Below, piece after piece: positions 25,447-33,698 of a DNA stretch of 37,668 nt. Each line of letters starts with the position of its first letter. Position 1 is the stretch's first letter. A program made the translations under genes and the position numbers. Source of the stretch: Verrucomicrobiota bacterium (GTDB taxonomy: Bacteria; Verrucomicrobiota; Verrucomicrobiia; Limisphaerales; JAEYXS01); contig JAURFH010000013.1 in assembly GCA_030834415.1 (NCBI GenBank), forward strand, positions 1-37,668. Reading direction: 5' to 3'. A model generated the notes under the pieces. The model was not told the DNA's origin. It saw only the letters and a list, made by a program, of their open reading frames with translations, and did no database searches.

Positions 25447-26876
25447 TAATGATGTCCTCCGTCTTTGGCACCACCCAGCGGATGGTGCGGGTCTGCCTGC
25501 GGGGTGATGGCTTTCACTTCACAGATGGCAATCATCGGGATGAAGCGCATGAACAGCAGGAACAGGGTAAAGAACTGACCGAACGTACCGAGATACATCA
25601 GGATGTCCACCCAGGTCGGGGAATACCAACCCCAGTTCGCCGGGAGGAAATCGCGGTGCAGCGACGTCACGATGATGACGAAACGCTCGAACCACATGCC
25701 GATGTTCACAATGAGTGACAGGATGAAGATGACCTTCAGATTGCTCCGGAACCATTTGAACCAGAACAACTGCGGGATGATGACGTTCGGCAGGAACATC
25801 CAGAGGTAACCCCAGTAGTAAGGACCGGAGATACGATTCAGGAATGCATAACGCTCAAACGGGCTGCCGCTATACCAGGCGATGAACAGCTCCATGATGT
25901 AGGCGTAACCGACGATGGAACCCGTCGCCAAGATGACTTTGCACATCAGGTCGATGTGGCGCATCGTGATGATGTCTTCCAGCTTGCACAACGTGCGCAG
26001 CGGGATGAGCAACGTCAGCACCATGCCGAAACCGGAGAACACGGCACCAGCCACGAAGTAAGGCGGGAAGATCGTCGTATGCCAGCCCGGGAGCTGCGAA
26101 ACGGCGAAGTCCAAAGACACGATGGAGTGCACGGAAAGCACCAGCGGTGTCGAGAGACCGGCCAGCAAGAGGTAGGCTTTCTCGTAGTTGCTCCAGTGGC
26201 GGTTGGAACCAGTCCAGCCGAAGGAGAAGATACCGTAAGCGAACTTGCGGAGCTTGGTCTTGGCCCGATCGCGCATGACCGCGAGGTCAGGGATCAAACC
26301 CATGAACCAGAACAACACGGAAACCGTGAAGTAAGTGGAGACGGCGAACACGTCCCACATCAGCGGTGAACGGAACTGCGGCCAGATGGCGTTCGAGTTC
26401 GGGATGGGGAACAGGTACCAATCGTACCAGATACGACCGACGTGCAAGGCCGGATAGATACCGGCACACATCACGGCGAAGATGGTCATCGCCTCAGACG
26501 CACGGTTGATCGAAGTACGCCATTTCTGGCGCAACAGGAAGAGAATCGCGGAGATGAGCGTACCGGCATGACCGATACCGATCCACCACACGAAGTTGAT
26601 GATGTCCCAACCCCACATGACCGGGTGGCTGTTACCCCACACACCGACGCCCACGGAGATCTGGTACACGATCATCGCCCCCATCGCCCCGTAGAGGAGC
26701 AAGCTGGGGATCATCATGGCCCACCACCACCAAGGGGTCTTGCCCTCGATGACGGAAGCGACGCGGTCGGACAACCAACCGATGTCGCGGCCTTTATTGA
26801 CTAATACTTCGCGTTCCAGCTCCACCGGCGGAGCCTGGACTTTGAAATTAGCAGGAATCGCGGCTGCGTCTGACAT
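25446..26876 (-). CDS. actC: Alternative Complex III quinol-binding membrane subunit ActC (NrfD/PsrC family)
   Basis: ActC is the NrfD/PsrC-like membrane subunit where quinol is oxidised, next to the ActB iron-sulfur chain. The 476-residue protein has about ten spans after a 50-residue N-terminal tail. Characteristic phrases are [13 protein letters not shown], Tyr-Pro-Ala-Leu-His-Val-Gly-Arg, [11 protein letters not shown] and Asn-Ile-Gly-Met-Trp-Phe-Glu-Arg-Phe. Conserved Asp, His and Arg residues of this kind form the quinone pocket in the family. The C-terminus is His-rich. AAAGGAG lies upstream of the ATG, which overlaps the actB stop by one base. Length and order are normal for ACIII operons. 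Confidence 0.95.
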   Translation of the reverse strand: MSDAAAIPANFKVQAPPVELEREVLVNKGRDIGWLSDRVASVIEGKTPWWWWAMMIPSLLLYGAMGAMIVYQISVGVGVWGNSHPVMWGWDIINFVWWIGIGHAGTLISAILFLLRQKWRTSINRASEAMTIFAVMCAGIYPALHVGRIWYDWYLFPIPNSNAIWPQFRSPLMWDVFAVSTYFTVSVLFWFMGLIPDLAVMRDRAKTKLRKFAYGIFSFGWTGSNRHWSNYEKAYLLLAGLSTPLVLSVHSIVSLDFAVSQLPGWHTTIFPPYFVAGAVFSGFGMVLTLLIPLRTLCKLEDIITMRHIDLMCKVILATGSIVGYAYIMELFIAWYSGSPFERYAFLNRISGPYYWGYLWMFLPNVIIPQLFWFKWFRSNLKVIFILSLIVNIGMWFERFVIIVTSLHRDFLPANWGWYSPTWVDILMYLGTFGQFFTLFLLFMRFIPMIAICEVKAITPQADPHHPLGGAKDGGHH

Positions 26877-29800
26877 TAGTGCGCTCCTTTCTTGGTCTCT
26901 TCGGTCGTGGTCGCGTGCTCGGCATGGTCATGCCCGGCATGCTCCTCATGCCCGTGCGCCTCAAAACTGTTGTGTTTATTCAACCATTCCTGGGATGTCC
27001 CGGGGAATTCCTGATAGTCAGGCATGGCCTTGTTCTGGTTGCGGATGCGCGCCAGATACGTCGTGCGCGGCTTGGTCAGCAAGAAGTCCAGCACCGAGTA
27101 ATCGCGGTCCATGGCCTTCCACTTGGAGACTTCGCTGTTCGGGTCCTTGATGTTACCGAACGCGATCGCATCTGCCGGGCAAGCCTGCTGGCAAGCGGTC
27201 TTGATGGTCCCATCGGGCACGGCCACGTTATCCGTGTCACGCGCCTTGACCTTCTGGGCGATCTTCGCGCCTTCGATACGCTGTACGCAGAAGGAGCACT
27301 TCTCCATCACACCGCGCATACGCACACTGACATCCGGATTCTTCGCCAGCTTGAGGAGTTCCCACTCCTCATCCTCACGCCAACCGCGCTCTGGGCTCTT
27401 CCACCAACGGGACATGGCCCATTCGCCATTCACCGTGGCCGTGAGCGGCGTGCGGTAGTGCGGTCCGACCAAGTCATTGAGCGGACGCTTGTTGTAATCG
27501 AGATAGTTGAAGCGGCGGACCTTATACGGGCAGTTGTTCGAGCAGTAGCGAGTGCCGACGCAACGGTTGTAGGCCATGACATTCAGGCCTTCTTCGTCGT
27601 GAGCAGTCGCATTCACCGGGCAAACGTTTTCGCACGGTGCCGCCTCGCAATGCTGGCAAAGCATCGGCTGGAAGGCGATCTGCGGGTTCAACAAATCACC
27701 CGCGAAATAACGGTCCATGCGGATCCAGGACATTTCACGTCCACGGCGCACTTGGTCCTTGCCGACAATGGGAACATTGTTCTCGCTTTGGCAGGCGACC
27801 AAGCAAGCGGTGCAACCCACACACGCGCTGAGGTCGATGGCCATGCCCCACTGATGAACGGCCTTGTCCTTCCACGCATCCAACGGATTCGCGTAGAGCG
27901 AAGGAGCTTCCGTCACACCCTTTTCCTTCAGCGCCGGGGAAACCGGAGCCGGGTGCAAGTTCATCAAAGTGGCGAAATCCGGCTGCTTCTTGTACTGATC
28001 CAAGTTCGCTTCGCGGATGATCGAGCGACCCTCCATCACGCCGTGTTCCTGCGTGCTGGCCACCGGATAAGTCTCGGTCGTGCCGGTCAACTTCGCACCG
28101 GGAGCGATGTAAAGCGTCGAAGAAGTGCGCGCGACGTAAGCATTGAAGCCGGCCGGCGTATCCTTCTGGGATTTGGCAATGCGGCCAGCATCAGGACGGC
28201 CATAGCCGAGCTCCAAAGCGACCACGTTGTCGGCCATACCCGGCACGATCCAGATCGGACCCTTGACCGTCTTGCCGTTGACCGAAACTTCAACCACTTG
28301 GTTGTCGAAACGTCCATGAGAGGCCGAAGGCGTCTGGGAAATCTCTTTCTCACCGCTGACCCAACCAGCCAGGCCCAGCGCATTGTTTTCGTTGAAGCGA
28401 CCCACGCCCAAAGCCTTGGCCGTTTCCGGGCTCACGATGATGACGTTGTCCCAAGTCACCTTGGTGATCGGGTTCGGCGTCTCCTGCAGCCAGCCGTTGT
28501 TCGCAAAGCGACCGTCATCCAAGCTGTAGCTACGATGGAAAACCACTTCAAGCGCGTTCTGACTCGGAGCCGGAAGCACTTTCGCACCCTTCAGCGCGGC
28601 GGCGATGCCGGTGCTGAGCGTGACCGTGACCGACTTGGCCGAACTGCCAGCGAGGTAACCGTCATGCAGGAACTTGCGCCACGCATTCTCATCACCACCG
28701 TCAAGGGCGGAGAAGGTTTCACGGACGATATCGTAAGGATTGGTCTTCGACTGACCGCCGATGCGGGCGAGCACTTCGAGTTCCGTGACGCCGCCGAAAA
28801 GCGGCTGGATGAGCGGCTGCACGGGCACCAACGTGCCATCCGACGTGCGGGCATCACCCCAAGATTCCAAGTAATGCGCGAGCGGCAAGTGCCAGCCCTT
28901 CTTCACGAAAGATTCATCTTCCGTGTAGCCGAGGCGGATCACCGTACCCGCCTTGGCCTGCGCGGCTGCCCAACCCAGATCAGCGGGCGCATTGTAAACC
29001 GGATTGCCACCGAGGATGACCAACGTGGAAACATCACCCGCGTTCAAGGACGCGGCGAGTTCCTGGATGGTGCCCTTCACCGGCTCAACAGCCGGGAGGT
29101 AGTTGACCGTCGTGCCCACCGCACCAAGCGCGGCATTGAGCACATGCGCCATGAGGTGAACTTCCAGCGGCTGCTGGTAACCGGCCAAAACGAGGCTTTC
29201 TTTGCCACCGGCCACCAAATCCTTGGCGCACTCGGTGATCCACTTGTCATCCGCCTTGCCCTGCGAAGCGATCGGCTCCAAGGCCTGAACCACGGCGCTA
29301 TAACCCGACTTCTGGCTGAGGATCGCGACCGCGATCTTTGCTGCGATCGGCAAAACGTTGCTGGCCGCCGTGCGCATGCGATGATCCGCATTCGCACCCG
29401 TGAGGCTATACAGCGCCTCAACCGCATACAGACGGTTCATGTCATCATGAGCCGTCTTGGTCTTGCGATTCTTCGTGAAGCCATGGATCAACGCGCAGGC
29501 GTCCTGCTCGTTGCCGATGAAATCACAATCCAGCGAGAGAATGCGCTTGGCGGCACCCAACTGGTAATCCGGACGGACCGACTTACCGAACACCGTGGAA
29601 GCCGCTTGACGATGGATATCGAAATCAACCGGCTCGTAGATATACCACTTGGCCTGCGGCAACTTCGTGGAAATGGCTTTGATGAGACGGCTACGGGAAG
29701 GTGAGCTGCTGCGCTCCAACAGGAAGCTCAGACCAGCCCCCTTGGTCGCGGCCATATCAGCGCCCAACTTGTTCAGGGCGTCGAGAGCCACATTGCGATC

Positions 29801-30286
29801 CACGCCGGCACCATCCTTGGTGAAGCGTTGAGCGCGATCGACATCATACAGATTCAGCAGGGAAGCTTGCGCGAACTGGTCCGTGCCGCCTTTGCTGCCG
29901 GGAATCTGGCTGTTACCTTCCACCTTGACCGGACGGCCTTCATGGGCACGTACCACCAAGGGGATCGCCGAACCGCGCGTCGGATAAGCCGAGGCGTAAA
30001 ATTGAGAGACACCGTGCGTGTAGTCCTCCGGCATCTTGGAGAACGGGAGGATATGCTCCTCGGGACGGCGGCAACCGGTCAGACCCACACCCGCCAGCAA
30101 GAACGAGGCGGACATGATCTTTACGAAGTTACGGCGGGAAACCGGGTCCACAAACTCGCTGGCACCTTCAGGAAACTCGCGCTCGAGCCACTGCCGGAAC
30201 TCCGGCGTGTCCTGCAACTGGTCCATACTGCGCCAGTATTGCTGGCCAGACTTCGGCTCCGTATGGGTAGGGGGAATTGTTTTCAT
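26876..30286 (-). CDS. actB: Alternative Complex III iron-sulfur subunit ActB (fused B1-B2)
   Basis: ActB joins a molybdopterin-enzyme-like domain without molybdopterin (about residues 90-780) to a four-cluster ferredoxin-like domain (about 810-1080). A Tat motif Ser-Arg51-Arg52-Asn-Phe-Val-Lys leads to the lipobox Leu-Thr-Gly-Cys72, so the mature protein should be a periplasmic lipoprotein. Iron-sulfur cysteines are at 822/825/828/832, 877/880/885/889, 909/915/919, 997/1000 and 1032/1036. These fifteen cysteines fit three [4Fe-4S] and one [3Fe-4S] cluster, as known for ACIII. The 1136 residues form a single uninterrupted polypeptide. The tail after 1108 is strikingly His-rich. It overlaps actA by 4 bp and actC by one base. 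It carries electrons from the ActC quinol site to the haems. Confidence 0.96.
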   Translation of the reverse strand: MKTIPPTHTEPKSGQQYWRSMDQLQDTPEFRQWLEREFPEGASEFVDPVSRRNFVKIMSASFLLAGVGLTGCRRPEEHILPFSKMPEDYTHGVSQFYASAYPTRGSAIPLVVRAHEGRPVKVEGNSQIPGSKGGTDQFAQASLLNLYDVDRAQRFTKDGAGVDRNVALDALNKLGADMAATKGAGLSFLLERSSSPSRSRLIKAISTKLPQAKWYIYEPVDFDIHRQAASTVFGKSVRPDYQLGAAKRILSLDCDFIGNEQDACALIHGFTKNRKTKTAHDDMNRLYAVEALYSLTGANADHRMRTAASNVLPIAAKIAVAILSQKSGYSAVVQALEPIASQGKADDKWITECAKDLVAGGKESLVLAGYQQPLEVHLMAHVLNAALGAVGTTVNYLPAVEPVKGTIQELAASLNAGDVSTLVILGGNPVYNAPADLGWAAAQAKAGTVIRLGYTEDESFVKKGWHLPLAHYLESWGDARTSDGTLVPVQPLIQPLFGGVTELEVLARIGGQSKTNPYDIVRETFSALDGGDENAWRKFLHDGYLAGSSAKSVTVTLSTGIAAALKGAKVLPAPSQNALEVVFHRSYSLDDGRFANNGWLQETPNPITKVTWDNVIIVSPETAKALGVGRFNENNALGLAGWVSGEKEISQTPSASHGRFDNQVVEVSVNGKTVKGPIWIVPGMADNVVALELGYGRPDAGRIAKSQKDTPAGFNAYVARTSSTLYIAPGAKLTGTTETYPVASTQEHGVMEGRSIIREANLDQYKKQPDFATLMNLHPAPVSPALKEKGVTEAPSLYANPLDAWKDKAVHQWGMAIDLSACVGCTACLVACQSENNVPIVGKDQVRRGREMSWIRMDRYFAGDLLNPQIAFQPMLCQHCEAAPCENVCPVNATAHDEEGLNVMAYNRCVGTRYCSNNCPYKVRRFNYLDYNKRPLNDLVGPHYRTPLTATVNGEWAMSRWWKSPERGWREDEEWELLKLAKNPDVSVRMRGVMEKCSFCVQRIEGAKIAQKVKARDTDNVAVPDGTIKTACQQACPADAIAFGNIKDPNSEVSKWKAMDRDYSVLDFLLTKPRTTYLARIRNQNKAMPDYQEFPGTSQEWLNKHNSFEAHGHEEHAGHDHAEHATTTEETKKGAH

Positions 30287-30951
30287 CGATGGCAGGTCGA
30301 GCAGCTTTGGGACGACTGCACGTTCATCTTATGGACCATTTCAAGACCGTAAGCCTCTTGCTTCGCAGCATTGGCCTTCGGGTCCTCGCTCCATTTCCAG
30401 TCCAAATCAGTGATATGCTCCAACGGCCGGATGGCCTTTTCCGGATTACGATGGCAATCCAGACAGAACGACATGCTCAGCGGCTTGGAGTGGTAAACCT
30501 CGTCCATGTGGTTGATCTGGCCGTGGCATTCCACGCAACTGACACCACGATTCACATGCACCGAGTGGTTGAAATAGACGTAATCTGGCACCTTGTGGAT
30601 CTGCACCCACGGGATGGGCTTGTTCTCATTGAAGCTGTCACGCACCACCTGCAGCTTCGGATCATCCTTCAGCACCTGATTGTGGCAGTTCATGCACAAG
30701 CTGGCAGCCGGGACATTCGAATACCAGGACTTCTCCACGCCGTTATGGCAGTAGCGGCAGTCCAACCCCAATTGATCTGCGTGAATCTTATGTGAAAAAG
30801 CCACCGGCTGCTTCGGCTGGTAGCCGACGCGCGTGTATTTCGGTGTGAAGTAGTACCACACACCGGCGGTGACCGCCGTGCCGACCAAGGATGCTCCCAC
30901 CACAATCAAGAGTGGCAGCTTATTGGTCCATTTAGGAAAAATGTCTGACAT
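30283..30951 (-). CDS. actA: Alternative Complex III pentaheme cytochrome c subunit ActA
   Basis: ActA is the multiheme cytochrome c of Alternative Complex III. The 222-residue protein has one membrane anchor (about 12-33) and five haem motifs: Cys65-x-x-Cys-His69, Cys86-His90, Cys139-His143, Cys163-His167 and Cys217-His221. The last lies one residue before the C-terminus. Extra histidines (Phe-Ser-His-Lys-Ile-His; Phe-Asn-His-Ser-Val-His; His-Met-Asp) are candidate distal ligands. Five haems is the number known for ActA. It is the first gene of the ten-gene respiratory operon, so the operon promoter should lie in the 465 bp upstream. No convincing Shine-Dalgarno sequence precedes its ATG. 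Confidence 0.95.
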   Translation of the reverse strand: MSDIFPKWTNKLPLLIVVGASLVGTAVTAGVWYYFTPKYTRVGYQPKQPVAFSHKIHADQLGLDCRYCHNGVEKSWYSNVPAASLCMNCHNQVLKDDPKLQVVRDSFNENKPIPWVQIHKVPDYVYFNHSVHVNRGVSCVECHGQINHMDEVYHSKPLSMSFCLDCHRNPEKAIRPLEHITDLDWKWSEDPKANAAKQEAYGLEMVHKMNVQSSQSCSTCHR

Positions 30952-31077
30952 TGGGTGCTTAACTTTTCTGAGCCTAAGCCGCGTTTTTCGCCGACCGCAG
31001 CATCATTTTCGTTAATCTCAACCGCAAACCAACCCAAAAACTACTGAACTTCTTATGACTTAAAGGCCGCAAAATAA

Positions 31078-31096
31078 GACGCACTATTCGTGCGTC
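31078..31096 (-). terminator. terminator-like hairpin in the actA leader
   Basis: GACGCAC and GTGCGTC form a 7-bp GC-rich stem with a 5-nt loop, followed on the minus strand by TTATTTT. It lies about 127 nt upstream of the actA ATG. It could end a short upstream transcript or act as an attenuator of the operon. The T run is imperfect. Confidence 0.4.
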
Positions 31097-31260
31097 AGAA
31101 TTTAGTTAGGCCCCAACCAAACAATCCGCAAGCAACTTCGTCTTACAGCGTATGATTTAGGTTTTCTTAATAGCACTCATTAGGCGCTATCAACCCGCTA
31201 CCCGGACTACCTGCCTGCCGCCGAAAGCAAAAAAACCCACGATGCTACCCGGAAAATGAA

Positions 31261-31285
31261 AACCTTGGATCATTTTTCCAAGGTT
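31261..31285 (-). terminator. terminator of the dehydratase gene
   Basis: AACCTTGGA/TCCAAGGTT forms a perfect 9-bp stem with a 7-nt loop. On the minus strand TTTTCATTTT follows. Outer CCCGG/CCGGG segments (31248-31252 and 31287-31291) could extend the structure. It lies about 130 bp past the dehydratase stop. Confidence 0.6.
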
Positions 31286-31416
31286 ACCGGGAATGCCTGC
31301 GTGGCGGCGGCGCGGACTGGTTTCCCGCGCAACGGGAACGGGATTCTGCGTAAGCGGCATAGATTGTCAAAACATATTACATGAGGCTGTGGCTACTGTG
31401 GGTTTACCAGTGTCAA

Positions 31417-32430
31417 TCAGCCGTATATTTGGGCCAATCCAGCGGGAGTTTGATATCGCTCCACTAATCCCGCATGAACTTGGGAATCGATATTCCCGCC
31501 CGTCAACGGCAACACCACCCGCTTGCCGCCCAGTGACGGCAGCTTCCCGCTGAGTAACGCCGCCAGTGGTGCCGCACCAGCGCCCTCCACCACCGCACCT
31601 TCCGTTTCCGCCAGCACTGCGATCGCCTCGCCCAATTCATCCTCACTCACCGTCACCAGATCATCCACCCACGGTGCGGCATTCGCATAGGTCACCTTAC
31701 CCGCTTCCGCCACCGCCAAGCCATCCGCCAAAGTAGCTGTGGTTGGGACACGAACTGGGCCACCATGATGAAGTGCTTGCGAAAAACAGGCGGCATTCAC
31801 AGGCTCCACACCGATGACCTGCACCTCTGGCTTGAGCGCCCGCAAGACCGTCACCACACCCGCCAATAAACCACCTCCCCCTACCGGCACCAATACAGCA
31901 TCGAAATCCGGCACCTGCCCCAACAACTCCAACGCCAATGTCCCTTGCCCCGCGATCACCCGCACATCATCAAACGGCGGCACATAAGCTAGGCCCCACT
32001 CCTCGGACAGTGAGAAGGCAAAGGCCCGTGTCTCATCAAAGCTGTCCCCGTGCAGCACCACATGCGCTCCTAGCTGGCGACAGCGCGTCACCTTCACTTG
32101 GGGAGCATTACGCGGCACCACCACCGTCACCGGGAAGCCCAACTGCCGCCCATGCCAGGCCAGCCCCAGCGCGTGGTTCCCGGCGGAAGCCGCCACGACT
32201 CCCCGCCGCGCCTCGTGTCGGGGCAACAGACTCAGAGCACTCCGAGCCCCTCGTTCTTTGAAACTGCCCGTGCGCTGGAGATACTCTCTTTTGCACCACA
32301 CCTCGCTGCCGGTCAGCTCAGACAAGCCCAAGGACCGCTCACACGGCGTACGCACAATCGCCCCGCCGATCCGGGCTTGGGCGGCTATGACGTCAGTGAG
32401 AGTTACATTTTGGGCTGTTTGAGTTTTCAT
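31417..32430 (-). CDS. threonine/serine dehydratase (PLP-dependent, IlvA-like without ACT domain)
   Basis: The enzyme should deaminate threonine to 2-oxobutanoate, the first step towards isoleucine, and possibly serine to pyruvate. I use the ATG at 32430 (337 residues); an in-frame TTG six codons earlier lies inside the terminator tail. PLP-fold type II motifs are present: Lys58 in Gly-Ser-Phe-Lys-Glu-Arg-Gly-Ala, Ser-Ala-Gly-Asn-His-Ala-Leu-Gly (82-89), and Gly-Gly-Gly-Gly-Leu-Leu-Ala-Gly for the phosphate. The C-terminal ACT-like regulatory domain of long biosynthetic IlvA is absent, so direct isoleucine feedback is unlikely. Instead an isoleucine-rich leader peptide and terminator precede the gene, which supports a biosynthetic role controlled by attenuation. 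No Shine-Dalgarno sequence is seen. Confidence 0.9.
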   Translation of the reverse strand: MKTQTAQNVTLTDVIAAQARIGGAIVRTPCERSLGLSELTGSEVWCKREYLQRTGSFKERGARSALSLLPRHEARRGVVAASAGNHALGLAWHGRQLGFPVTVVVPRNAPQVKVTRCRQLGAHVVLHGDSFDETRAFAFSLSEEWGLAYVPPFDDVRVIAGQGTLALELLGQVPDFDAVLVPVGGGGLLAGVVTVLRALKPEVQVIGVEPVNAACFSQALHHGGPVRVPTTATLADGLAVAEAGKVTYANAAPWVDDLVTVSEDELGEAIAVLAETEGAVVEGAGAAPLAALLSGKLPSLGGKRVVLPLTGGNIDSQVHAGLVERYQTPAGLAQIYG

Positions 32431-32441
32431 GGAGATTTCGG

Positions 32442-32475
32442 AAAACAAAAAAGCCCTGAGAGGAATCTCAGGGCT
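32442..32475 (-). terminator. attenuator terminator before the dehydratase
   Basis: AGCCCTGAGA/TCTCAGGGCT is a perfect 10-bp stem with a TTCC loop, followed on the minus strand by TTTTTGTTTTC. It ends 11 nt before the dehydratase ATG, in the same direction, so it must stop transcription before the gene unless overridden. Its 5' arm can instead pair with the end of the leader-peptide coding region. Confidence 0.82.
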
Positions 32476-32523
32476 GGGGTGAAATCGCTAGTTATCGATG
32501 CGCGCGCTTACCCTTGCCCCGAG
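32467..32523 (-). promoter_or_regulatory. antiterminator helix of the isoleucine attenuator
   Basis: On the minus strand CTCGGGGCAAGGGT (32523-32510, the last Ser-Gly-Gln-Gly codons of the leader) can pair with ACCCCAGCCCTGAG (32480-32467). That gives eight pairs with one G-U, a 2x2 internal loop, then four pairs. The second segment includes the 5' arm of the terminator stem, so the two helices exclude each other. A ribosome stalled at the leader's Ile codons would leave the first segment free and allow read-through; a ribosome at the stop codon would cover it. Confidence 0.65.
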
Positions 32524-32582
32524 GAGGAGGCAATAATCATGATCCCGGCGATCATAATGTAATGGGCGATGTTAGAACGCAT
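32508..32582 (-). CDS. isoleucine-rich leader peptide of the dehydratase
   Basis: A 24-codon reading frame (ATG at 32582, TAA at 32508-32510) encodes Met-Arg-Ser-Asn-Ile-Ala-His-Tyr-Ile, then Met-Ile-Ala-Gly-Ile-Met-Ile-Ile-Ala, then Ser-Ser-Ser-Gly-Gln-Gly. Six of 24 residues are Ile, with an Ile-Met-Ile-Ile cluster at 14-17. A shorter form could start at the ATG at 32555. It ends just before the antiterminator/terminator pair that precedes the threonine dehydratase, the enzyme that commits threonine to isoleucine. Size, codon bias and position match amino-acid attenuator leader peptides such as those of ilv operons. No clear Shine-Dalgarno sequence is seen, so translation is inferred. Confidence 0.72.
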   Translation of the reverse strand: MRSNIAHYIMIAGIMIIASSSGQG

Positions 32583-32649
32583 CAACGGCTGGAAAATCGC
32601 AGAAACCGGCCCCTTGTCAAGGATGAGGAAAATTGGCTACGGGTTTCTT

Positions 32650-32711
32650 GTTTCTAGTTGAAAGCCGTGTGCTATCAGACAACTCGAAACTAAAAACCAG
32701 AAACTAGAAAC
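32650..32711. repeat. GTTTCTAGTT inverted/direct repeat element
   Basis: GTTTCTAGTT (32650-32659) is inverted exactly as AACTAGAAAC (32702-32711), and further GAAACTA-type copies lie between (near 32686 and 32699). The right end abuts the stop codon of the REC-PAS gene. In transcripts from that gene it could fold as a long-looped hairpin, but no T run follows. It resembles a small dispersed intergenic element. Confidence 0.45.
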
Positions 32712-33698
32712 TTATAAACCAAGACTGCGCCGCACATCGGTGAGACAATCCGGACAATAGCTATGGGAGAAAGTCGCCGGGGTACGTGACATCAGATAGC
32801 GCTCCAACGAATTCCAGTCACCCCGGTCGTCGCGGATCTTCTTGCATGTTGTGCAGATGGTGATCATGCCGCGCAAAGTCCGCATGTTACTGAGGGAGGA
32901 CTGCAAGCTGCGGATGAGCTTATCCACCTCCTGCTCGAAACGGCGACGGCGGGAGATATCCCGCATGAAAACCACCAGCCAGCGTTGGCCCTTGGCCTCG
33001 ATCACATTGATGGTCGTCTCTGCAGGAAATGTGGTGGCATCATGGCGCAATGCATGGATCTCCATCCAGAGATCTCCCTGGGTCTTACGACCGGCCCGGA
33101 ATTCTTCCAGTTCCTGGTTGAACCAGCCGTACCATTCAAAGGAGATGACTTTTTCAACGAAACTTTTACCGGCCAGATCCTTCGTCTGATAGCCCAGTAT
33201 GCTCTCGGCAGCCGGGTTCAGCTCGCAAATGGTGCCGTCCATGTCCAGCAGCAGTACGCCATCCGGAGCGGCATTCACCGTCACATTGCTGCGCGGAGAG
33301 CGGGCTTCGTTCTCGATTTCCCGGCCATGCTTGAAGAGCGCCACCTCGATGGCCGCATGCAGTTCCGGCTCCACGAACGGCTTGAGCAGAAAACCGTACG
33401 GCTCGGTTTGCTTGGCGCGGTCCAGTGTCGAGGAGTCCGAATAAGCCGTCAGATAGATCACCGGCAGATTGTGCTTTTGGCGCAGGCGCGAGGCCGTTTC
33501 CACGCCATCGATGCCACCACGCAGGTTGATATCCATCAACACGAGGTCGGGCCGCAGCGTTGCTGCCTGTTTCAGGGCATCTTCGCCTGTCATCGAAATG
33601 GCTGGCACGCGATAACCCAGATGGGTCAGGCGCTGGCTCAGATCGCGGGCCACGATGCCTTCGTCTTCGACCACCAGGATGGAGGGGGAATCTTTCAT
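32712..33698 (-). CDS. response regulator: REC-PAS with C-terminal cysteine motif
   Basis: The 328-residue protein starts with a receiver domain (about 5-120): acidic pocket Glu11-Asp12, phosphoacceptor Asp56 (Leu-Met-Asp-Ile-Asn), Thr84 and Lys106. A PAS domain (about 138-250) follows, ending in the Val-Val-Phe-Met-Arg-Asp-Ile-Ser-Arg strand. After a short coiled coil comes a conserved tail with Cys282-x-x-Cys285-Lys-Lys-Ile-Arg-Asp-Asp and Ser-His312-x-x-Cys315-x-x-Cys318, seen in many PAS signalling proteins and probably metal-binding. There is no DNA-binding or GGDEF output domain. The start overlaps the kinase gene by 4 bp, so the two form one unit. How the signal is read out is unknown. 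Confidence 0.87.
   Translation of the reverse strand: MKDSPSILVVEDEGIVARDLSQRLTHLGYRVPAISMTGEDALKQAATLRPDLVLMDINLRGGIDGVETASRLRQKHNLPVIYLTAYSDSSTLDRAKQTEPYGFLLKPFVEPELHAAIEVALFKHGREIENEARSPRSNVTVNAAPDGVLLLDMDGTICELNPAAESILGYQTKDLAGKSFVEKVISFEWYGWFNQELEEFRAGRKTQGDLWMEIHALRHDATTFPAETTINVIEAKGQRWLVVFMRDISRRRRFEQEVDKLIRSLQSSLSNMRTLRGMITICTTCKKIRDDRGDWNSLERYLMSRTPATFSHSYCPDCLTDVRRSLGL

Larger units (their letters stand above)
30952..31416 (-). other. intergenic region with the leader/promoter of the act operon
   Basis: This 465-bp gap separates the dehydratase stop from actA, both on the minus strand. It must hold the promoter of the respiratory operon, but no convincing -35/-10 pair is visible. 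It contains three hairpins: 31261-31285, 31078-31096 and a smaller TTCCCG/CGGGAA pair near 31321-31337. Only tiny open frames are present, none convincing. Confidence 0.5.

Noticed and set aside
26879-29704. 941-codon plus-strand open frame opposite actB
   Set aside because: It mirrors the actB codons, is Arg-rich without domains, and actB is unmistakable by its cysteine clusters.
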